Assembly (NCBI RefSeq): GCF_907164915.1
Contig: NC_061862.1
Location: 120,989,533-121,053,532, forward strand
From: Impatiens glandulifera
Lineage: Eukaryota; Streptophyta; Magnoliopsida; Ericales; Balsaminaceae
DNA length: 64,000 nt
Reading direction: 5' to 3'
This document shows, piece by piece, positions 57,161 to 64,000 of the stretch. The notes under the pieces were generated by a model. It saw nothing but the letters and a program-made list of their open reading frames with translations. It did not search any database and was not told where the DNA came from. Positions within the stretch are counted from its first letter, which is position 1. Each line of letters starts with the position of its first letter. A program made the translations under genes and the position numbers.

Positions 57161-58554
57161 AAAGGTTATTTGAAATTTATTAATTATTAAGAAATAATAA
57201 TTCTAAAAAATAATATAAATTATATTTTAGTATTGTTATTTAAAATTATTAATTATAGTAATGATATATTTTTTATATAAAATGTTATGTTATTATTGTT
57301 AAATAAAAATAAAAATTAATATTATTATTTGTAAAAATGAAAACAAAATTATTATTATTATTGAGAGACTACTATATACTCAATGTGAAGTGTGCTTCAC
57401 ATGAGAGCTAAGGTATGCTAACATGAATAGCAGATATATCCGGAAATGGCACATTGAAATACATCTGAATATCGAATACCAAATAAAGCAAGTCCTTCTC
57501 TTCTGAAATTCGAGAAATAGGTTCATGCCATCACATAAGGAGGCTTTTTTCATTCGTTCTTTCTATTTAGAGGTAACAATTATAACCTCTCTTGGCCCTA
57601 AAAGAATAAAGAGAAAATAGGCCATCGAACTTGAACGAAATAAAGAAGTTGTCAAAATTTATTCAAGAAAAACCTCTCGTTAGTGGATTTATAGTGGATG
57701 AGCCTTTTTTGGTGGTTTGAAGTTGTAGATGCAGTTGCATAATTCGAGCCCGAGATTGGGAGGTAAACATGTGCTCCAAAGAATGCCCCCTTCTCTCACA
57801 TAAGGGCGGTGAATAAAGTTGTGCTCGGAGATCCAACAACTTGAGAGTTAAGACTAGTTCTTAAAGTGTAGACAACAACCAATTAAGGGGAGTCATTGAT
57901 CTTGTGGGCACACACATAAAGGCATGATTAGTTCCATAAATCTCACTGCACTGGCCAAAGTAAATAGTTAGTCTATCAAGATGAAACTAGTAAATCTAGG
58001 ACTTCAGGCCCCCTTTTAGGCTAATTTTATGCATGCCATTTGTCGCCCCACGTTAGAACTCTCTTTAAATGGCTTATTTATGGTTAAACCCCTTTTATTT
58101 AACACCAATTTAATAGTAAGCTTCATCGTCAACTTCTGGACGGGTTCGAGAGTTTGGTTCGACTAAGACTGGCCTCATCGGGTTCTAACATGAAAAGAGA
58201 CCGACACCAGTCTAGAAAATATTTGTGTTTGAGTTAGAAACGGGTAGAGCTTAATTTTTTCTGAATCTATTTATAATTTTTTATAAACACTCAATTCAAA
58301 TTATGATTGGTTGGAACATAGGCTAAGAAGTCTTTTGGTTATAGAAAATTCGGTCTAGCACTAAGACTATTAATTATTAAAAAAGAAAAAAAAATTATAT
58401 TAGGAGCATCAAATTAAAATTAAAGGGAGTATAATTTCTTTTATAGAGTAAGAAACTTTCACTATTAATATTTTGTTATGTAAAATTTTAAGTGTGTCAA
58501 AAAGTCAACAAACTATAAATATAATCATATGTATTCATTCATTGAATATTTATT
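57161..58554. other. No gene recognised
   Basis: AT-rich sequence with ATTATTATT runs near 57350, followed by mixed-composition DNA that may be the 3' UTR or LTR of the decayed gypsy element. I found no partner LTR, ORF or repeat ends. Confidence 0.45.
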
Positions 58555-59645
58555 GGGAAGAATGTCAATTTTACACACCAAGTTGTAAGAAGGTGTCAAA
58601 TTTACTTTTTAAGTATTAAAATTTCATTTATATGTATGAACTTGTCAAAACGTGTCAAATATATTTAAAATAAAAGAAATGTTAAACGGCGTTAATATTG
58701 TTGCCACATGTAATATCCACATATTTTTATTTTTTTTTAAATTGACATTACTTTAATTATTTTTTATTCAAACAAAACATTAAAATCTTTTCTTATTTAT
58801 TTTCTCTCTCTTTACCTTCACAACTGACCATTTTCTTTAAATATTTCTCTCTTCATTTCTCCATCTATGAGTAATTTTATTATTATTAATAATATTTAAT
58901 TGATTAATTATAAAAATTGTTCTAAAAAGTAATGAGTTATTAAGACTTCGCCACAGCGCTGGCAATTTAGGATTCGACCAACAAAGATTTCACCACAACA
59001 TTGAAAATTTAGGATTCGATTAATGAATGTTTGAACCAATGACGATGATAGTGTAAGGTTTAACTGAGAAAGACTTGGATTTGGGGGTTATGTCTAGGAG
59101 CTGATAAAGTTTAACAGGGTGAGTATTATGAAAACTAAAATTAAAACAAGTCGGTTAAGGGAGATTTACCTTGATTCAGCATTATCCGTTAATGGCGACA
59201 ATGATTTAGGGTTCGACTTATGAAGATTTTGGCCACAACGTCTATGATTTAGGAATCAACCAACAAAAACTTCCACCAACGAAGATGACTGTTTAAAGTT
59301 CAGTTAGGGAGCACTTGGAGGTTGGAAGAAGGTAAAAATCCGAAAGAACTTGGGTTAATCAAAGAGAGAAAAGTTAGAAAAAAATAGAGAGTTGTGGAAG
59401 GATGAGAGAGAAAGTAAAAATAAGTTTTATTTGAATGGAAAATTAATGAAAAGTAATGTCAATTTAAAAAATAAAATAGGTGGATATTAAATGTGGCCAA
59501 ATTTTTGACAGCGTTTAATATTTCTGTTATTTTAAACATATTTGACATTTTTTGACAAGTTCATACATATAAATAGAATTTTGATACTTAATAAGTAAAT
59601 TTGACATCTTCCTACAACTTGGTGTGTAAAATTGATATTCTTCCC
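58555..59645. mobile_element. Non-autonomous MULE, 1091 bp
   Basis: A perfect 10 bp duplication AATATTTATT flanks it (58545-58554, 59646-59655). Terminal inverted repeats of at least 190 bp start GGGAAGAATGTCAATTTTAC on the left and GGGAAGAATATCAATTTTAC on the inverted right, and continue through TATATGTATGAACTTGTCAA. The interior repeats TTTAGGATTCGACCAACAAA-like phrases three times (58967, 59005, 59208) and has no ORF. Long repeats and a 10 bp duplication fit a Mutator-like MITE. Confidence 0.9.
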
Positions 59646-59655
59646 AATATTTATT

Positions 59656-61000
59656 AGGTCTAACTTATTTAAATTACTATGATCTTTTGCTATAAATATA
59701 ATCACGTATTCATTCATTGTCTATTTATTAGGTCTAACTTATTTAAATCACTAAGATCTTTTCTATTCAATGACGACACTAATCTCCATCAATACATTGT
59801 CTCTATTTTTGGTGTTCCACCATCAGTAGTGACCATAAACCTTTTCTTTTCGCGGCTATAACAAAAGGATCGTTTCCTTAAGTGGCAATTCAATGTTTAA
59901 CTAGATTCCTTTGGAAAACAATGGAAAATTTCATCAATCTTTATGATGACAAATTTAATGACTCTATAAGAACAATCATGGAGGTGATTATACACCACAA
60001 TAAATCAAATGAGAATGACAGTTTATTATTTCAAATGGGATTTTTTGAATTACTAGTTACTGTTAGCATCATCACATTTTATGTAGACGCCTGCACCATC
60101 AAAATGGGTGTGAACTTCAAAGCAAGATTCAATATTTTGAAGGGATCAATTTTCATAGCGACTTTATGAATTACATAAATTTTATCAACAATGTAAAACA
60201 GTCCAAAGTTGCAACTTCATCGTAAACAATTGTTCTGTTAGAAGCTTCATTCATCTTAAAGAGGAAACTTCACCACCTTTTCCGAGAGAGCCATCCTATC
60301 AACCTCTCTCCCGGCAGACCAGACCCGACCCAAAATCGGATATTTATGAAGGGTCGTATGCAACTTTTTTCTTTTTAACTTTTTAAAAAAAAAATTAAAA
60401 TATAAAATTTAATTAAAAATAACTTAGTTTAATCTCTTTATTAGCATAGCGACATAAGTTTAGTGTTCAAACTTTAGTCAGTCTCCCAGGTCTTTTATCT
60501 TTGCAATTTTCACTATCTGTACTTTCTTCAATTGAAAAAAAAAAATTATACTTCAATATTATTTCAACCATTAAATAACTAGGGCCCAAGAAAATACACA
60601 TAAATAATGATCCTGCTGGCACCATCTCATTAGAAACAATGCCATTTTTTCTATCAAGCCTTCTCTTGTACCATTACCTTATTTATTGAAGTATTTTGTT
60701 TGTGCATCAATCTTTTTCATTTTCTCATTTCAACTTTTCCACTTTATGCAGTTTCATTTCTTTGCTAGAAGATTTAATAGATGCAATATTTTGATATTTT
60801 TATACAAGCTCATATTTAAAGAACATGATAACCAATAAATATTTGCGAAGAAAGTTTATATATTCGCGGTGTTTCATTAAGATTTAGTCAAAATATTTGT
60901 GAAATTTGTATTTATATAAAATGCAATATTACTCAGATTAGTTGTCATTCAAGTATTTATATAATAATTTCATGAGAAAGATAATAGAATGGCAAAACAT
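59656..61000. other. No supported gene; short tandem duplication
   Basis: AGGTCTAACTTATTTAAAT and ATTCATTCATT recur about 80 bp apart at 59656-59760; part of the unit also lies left of the MULE. A 95-codon ORF at 59882-60169 (WKTMENFINLYDDKFNDSIR) has no family I recognise. 60260-60345 is relatively GC-rich (CCCGACCCAAAATCGGA) without a clear role. The rest is AT-rich. Confidence 0.4.
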
Positions 61001-61041
61001 AAGCAAATAACTCAAAATTCATCTAGCTAAACACACAACTC

Positions 61042-61575
61042 CTAAAGAAAAATAGTGACATTATATCCCACCACAGCATCCATTTGATCCATTGAGTATG
61101 TCTTAGCTAAACAATATCCACGTGCCATCCTAAAAACACCTGTACCACCAACGATTGGCATCTCTCGGATCTCACTCATAACTGGATTCCTACCAACCAC
61201 ACTGAACGAGCTACCATTATAAGATTCTTGAATAAAGTGAAATGTAAGAGTCATCAAGAGACTAAACTCGTTATGCTGCGAAGCCATGGCATATAGTCCT
61301 TGTGCACGGCCCACAAGGGTTGAGTTTAAACTAGGCGTGGATGTGAGAGCATTATCCATGACAAAAACCGACCCAAACATGCTAGTAATTGGGTTAAGCC
61401 CAGTTACATTAGAAGACTGACCAGCAACTTGAACTGCACTACGATTAGAGCCACCCACAATATCGTGCAGATAGAATTCGACATGCAAAATTTTAGCTTT
61501 TTTTGCCACTGAGAAATTAGAGACAAATAAAATTGTAATTAGGATAAAAATGTGCATGTTAGTAGTGGTAGCCAT
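61042..61575 (-). CDS. Dirigent protein
   Basis: An intact, intronless 177-codon ORF. Residues 1-24 are a hydrophobic signal peptide (IFILITILFVSNFSVA), so the product enters the secretory path and the cell wall. The rest is one dirigent domain, an eight-stranded beta-barrel that guides coupling of phenoxy radicals in lignan or lignin-related chemistry. Diagnostic stretches are VEFYLHDIVGG (32-42), FGSVFVMDNALT (67-78), VGRAQGLYAMAS (88-99) and IVGGTGVFRMARGYCLAKT (141-159). There are five N-glycosylation sequons (N44, N56, N84, N120, N172). The length is typical of the family. The substrate cannot be read from this sequence. I chose the ATG by the signal peptide and the TATA box 66-75 bp upstream. 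Confidence 0.95.
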   Translation of the reverse strand: MATTTNMHIFILITILFVSNFSVAKKAKILHVEFYLHDIVGGSNRSAVQVAGQSSNVTGLNPITSMFGSVFVMDNALTSTPSLNSTLVGRAQGLYAMASQHNEFSLLMTLTFHFIQESYNGSSFSVVGRNPVMSEIREMPIVGGTGVFRMARGYCLAKTYSMDQMDAVVGYNVTIFL

Positions 61576-61640
61576 ATCAAGTACTAGCCCCTTTTGATTG
61601 AGCTTTTTGTTATTATGTTGCAGATGCTAGTTAACAAACA

Positions 61641-61650
61641 CTTTATATAG
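61641..61650 (-). promoter_or_regulatory. TATA box of the dirigent gene
   Basis: CTATATAAAG on the coding strand lies 66-75 bp upstream of ATG 61575, a normal distance for a plant core promoter with a short leader. Confidence 0.75.
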
Positions 61651-61659
61651 AGAGCACAA

Positions 61660-62329
61660 AAGAGTTATTAAGAAGAAAAGTAAGCCTCAATTGACCAAAT
61701 AGACAATAATCATTTTCTAAGTTGGATATGAGCTTCTTCTAGACAAGTGATGGATGCAAGTAAGATAACAATAAATGCAGATATGTTTATGAAAATTTGA
61801 CTATACTAAGCCTCCAATGTTATAACTACATATGTCTCTGACTTCTACAAAGCTCAACACTTGTCAATGCATGGAATAAATACTCTTTCTTCATTTCTTT
61901 TCTGTTTCAAAGGCATGATTTGAATGCAACTATAAAGAATATTATATATTCAAAGTTGCAGATTTCACACGGCTAAGACATATTTCCTTATTACTGCTTT
62001 TTTATTTGAACATTTGATCATTTTATATTATTTACTCCGCCTAACACAGTCAATAATAAATTTAACACTGATATTTTCAATACTAGTTTACAATTTAAAC
62101 TCTCATTTTCTACTTTTCACAATTTTTTAAAATGATTGTAATTATTAAAAATTATGAATCTTAGTCTAAAAGAAACTCCCCTCCCTTATATTTGTTGCAC
62201 TTAATAGGCATGTGACAAGGTGATATTCTAGATTGTATTTTCCAACAGGTCTAGATGTTGTTATTGAGGTAAAAAAACAAATGATATAGAAGAAAAATAA
62301 TAGAGTATAATGAAATGATTGACGTGCAA
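61660..62329. other. Upstream flank of the dirigent gene
   Basis: No gene or repeat recognised. It likely contains upstream regulatory sequence of the dirigent gene, but I can name no specific element. Confidence 0.4.
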
Positions 62330-62970
62330 AATAATTTGATTATGCCTGTCTAGAGAGCAGAAGTATGCCGTGAAGAAATGAAATTTCTGCACAGAAACTA
62401 TGACAAGCATTGGAGGACAATTTTCTGAAGAAGAGTTGTTATTGTGAGATCCTTATGAAAAAACGTTTATTCCGGTTTGATTATCAGTCATGTACCATCA
62501 TTAATGAACACATCACTATATTTAATCAATTAGTAGCAGATCTTTTAAATCATTATGTGAAATTGAAGGATGAAGATTTGTATTTGATATTGTTATTATC
62601 ATTTCCTGATAAATGTGAACGTTTAAAAACAACGTTACTTCATTGAAAGGGAAATGTATCTTTTGATTTTGTAAGTTCTTCTTTATATAGTCACAATTGA
62701 GAAAGAAAGACAAAACAAAAAATAAAATAGTTATAGTAGATGAAACATTGGTGGTCAGGGGTCATCACAAAAATAAATCAAAAGAGGGAGGAGGAAGATA
62801 AAATGTGAGTTGCCAAAGTTGAATTTCATTGTGTCGTGAGAAAAGACATTGGAAGAATAATTCCCCAAAGTTAAAGAATGAAGACAAAGATTCTTAAGAT
62901 GCAAATGTTGCAGAAAACAAAGTAATGCAAATCCAAAATTCTCTTTGTCGATGTCACACACAACATCATA
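62330..62970 (+). pseudogene. Copia gag remnant
   Basis: The reading frame gives MKKRLFRFDYQSCTIINEHI, then FNQLVADLLNHYVKLKDEDL and LLSFPDKCERLKTTLLH, the UBN2-type gag of Copia elements. A zinc-knuckle region decayed by stops follows (CREKRHWKNNSPKLKNEDKD, where active copies have C at the third position). It stops at 62970, where a LINE tail in opposite orientation begins. No LTRs seen nearby. Confidence 0.75.
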
Positions 62971-64000
62971 TTTTTTTTTGGGAAAACGGTTTAACACCAT
63001 TTCATTAAAAGGCCTAAAAGTGGGAGGGTTGAATAATCAAAATTAGACAAACCCTAGTTTGGATTGTAAGATGACAAACAAAAGACCCAAAATTTTCTGA
63101 ATGGTGGCAGTCAAATCAAATTACAAAACACGGATTATAATGAACAAAGACTACAATCTAACTATCCCAACCTATGTTGTCTCCATATCTGCCTTTTGAC
63201 CATATTGCCTTCTTCCACGTCTCATTCTTCTTGTGTTCTTCATGAAGGGAGATTGATTTGAAGCTGATGATGATGTTTTTCTGCTCTTATTTTTTAATCT
63301 TCCTCTATATGATCTCATACTAACATAATAAAATGCATTCTTCTTCAGGATTTCAGGGCTTTTATCACTACTTTTCTCAATTTCAGTTTTACGTATTTGA
63401 GGATCAACAACCTTGGTTTCCTTTGTGTTTTTCTTCTCGGTTGTATCTTTAATTTCATCTTCTGCCTCTTCATCTTCATTGTCTTTAGGTTCATCTTCTT
63501 CAGTATCCCCCATTTTATCAATTTCGTTGATTTCTTCATTATTTGCTTCTACCTTGCTTTCTTCTTCTACATCATTACTTTCTTCCTTCTCTGATTCTTC
63601 CTTGATTTCTTCCTTTGTATTTTTTCCTTGCTGATTTTCTTTAACTTCCCCAATATTCTCTTTGATTCTTGATTCTTCTATTTCAATTTTATGCTTTTCT
63701 TCTTCTTGGGCTTTAAGGATTTTATGCTATTTCTTAACTGTTTTTTCACATTTAGTGCTAGCATGTTGAAAAGTATCACAGAAAACACACCTATCTGGCC
63801 TCCAATAATATGAGATTTCCATGATTGTAGACTTTTCTTTCCTGTCAACTACTGTTATATTCTTTGGCACCGTACTTCGAGGATGCACTTCAATTCTTAT
63901 TCTAGCAAAGGTAAGTTGTTCTCCTCCTTTTGTAATTGGGTCCATGTATAATGGTTTTCCAAATAAACTTGCAAAGTGACTTAAAGCTTCTGCATTGTAC
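62971..64000 (-). mobile_element. LINE, 3' tail plus ORF1, running off the window
   Basis: The poly-A tail (T run 62971-62979 on the plus strand) is preceded on the minus strand by AATGAAATGGTGTTAAACCG, the same 3' terminal phrase as the LINE at 33.3 kb. Upstream comes ORF1 with DUF4283/zf-CCHC-like sequence. ORF2 (endonuclease and RT) is not present between ORF1 and the tail, so this copy is internally deleted or a half-LINE form. The 5' end is beyond the window. Confidence 0.65.
63172..64000 (-). pseudogene. LINE ORF1 (zf-CCHC protein), partial
   Basis: Entering from the right edge, it contains YMDPITKGGEQLTFARIRIE and a CCHC-type knuckle CVFCDTFQHASTKC, as in the DUF4283/zf-CCHC_4 region of plant L1-like ORF1 proteins that bind RNA. 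A TAG at 63727 interrupts it. A long Glu/Lys-rich region follows, then a basic tail ending MRRGRRQYGQKADMETT at 63172. Confidence 0.65.

Overview
This window looks like gene-poor nuclear DNA of a flowering plant. It is AT-rich, with GT-AG introns, many (TA)n runs, nested LTR retrotransposons, hAT, MULE, CACTA and Helitron elements, a tRNA-derived SINE, and LINEs with RT zinc-binding or CCHC domains. The extra ORF of the Copia-type element at 43.9-55.5 kb resembles retroelement proteins I recall from Lamiales (Gesneriaceae). That points to an asterid, but it is an inference from memory. Three N runs (675-1174, 34953-35052, 39209-39708) are assembly gaps.

Only two sequences look like ordinary host genes. 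One is a three-exon gene for a small single-pass membrane protein (20731-22766, +). The other is an intronless dirigent protein gene (61042-61575, -). A third intact ORF (36796-37863, -) encodes a DUF7745/plant-mobile-domain-like protein and lies beside a Ulp1-like protease fragment, so it is probably transposon-derived.

0-11.8 kb is a deep nest. A Copia-type LTR (193-9851) is split by a CACTA element (547-9700). The CACTA element holds exon-intron fragments of two host genes, agmatine deiminase and an ALIX/BRO1-like gene, and one captured intron holds a SINE. A MULE (about 1243-6397) sits in the CACTA element, and a 3.07 kb hAT foldback element made of two inverted arrays of an ACACGTTT-type repeat (1319-4390) sits in the MULE. 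A Helitron follows at 11158-11760.

13-20 kb holds a decayed Ty3/gypsy pol fragment bounded by inverted instead of direct LTR copies, then three unrelated tandem arrays. 24-34.5 kb holds hAT elements, a long AT-rich inverted repeat, an LTR-retrotransposon remnant, and a roughly 450 bp repeat array interrupted by a solo LTR and a LINE 3' end. 35-39.7 kb holds the DUF7745 ORF and Ulp1 fragment with arrays of short palindromes.

41-57 kb is a decayed gypsy element (Tat-like) split by an 11.6 kb non-autonomous Copia-type element (43891-55505, perfect 5 bp target duplication). That element carries gag plus a long extra ORF ending in an RGG box, and no pol. Its 5' LTR is split by a 2.28 kb LTR element with only a gag fragment. 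The right end holds a 1.09 kb MULE, the dirigent gene, a Copia gag remnant and a LINE with ORF1 but no visible ORF2.
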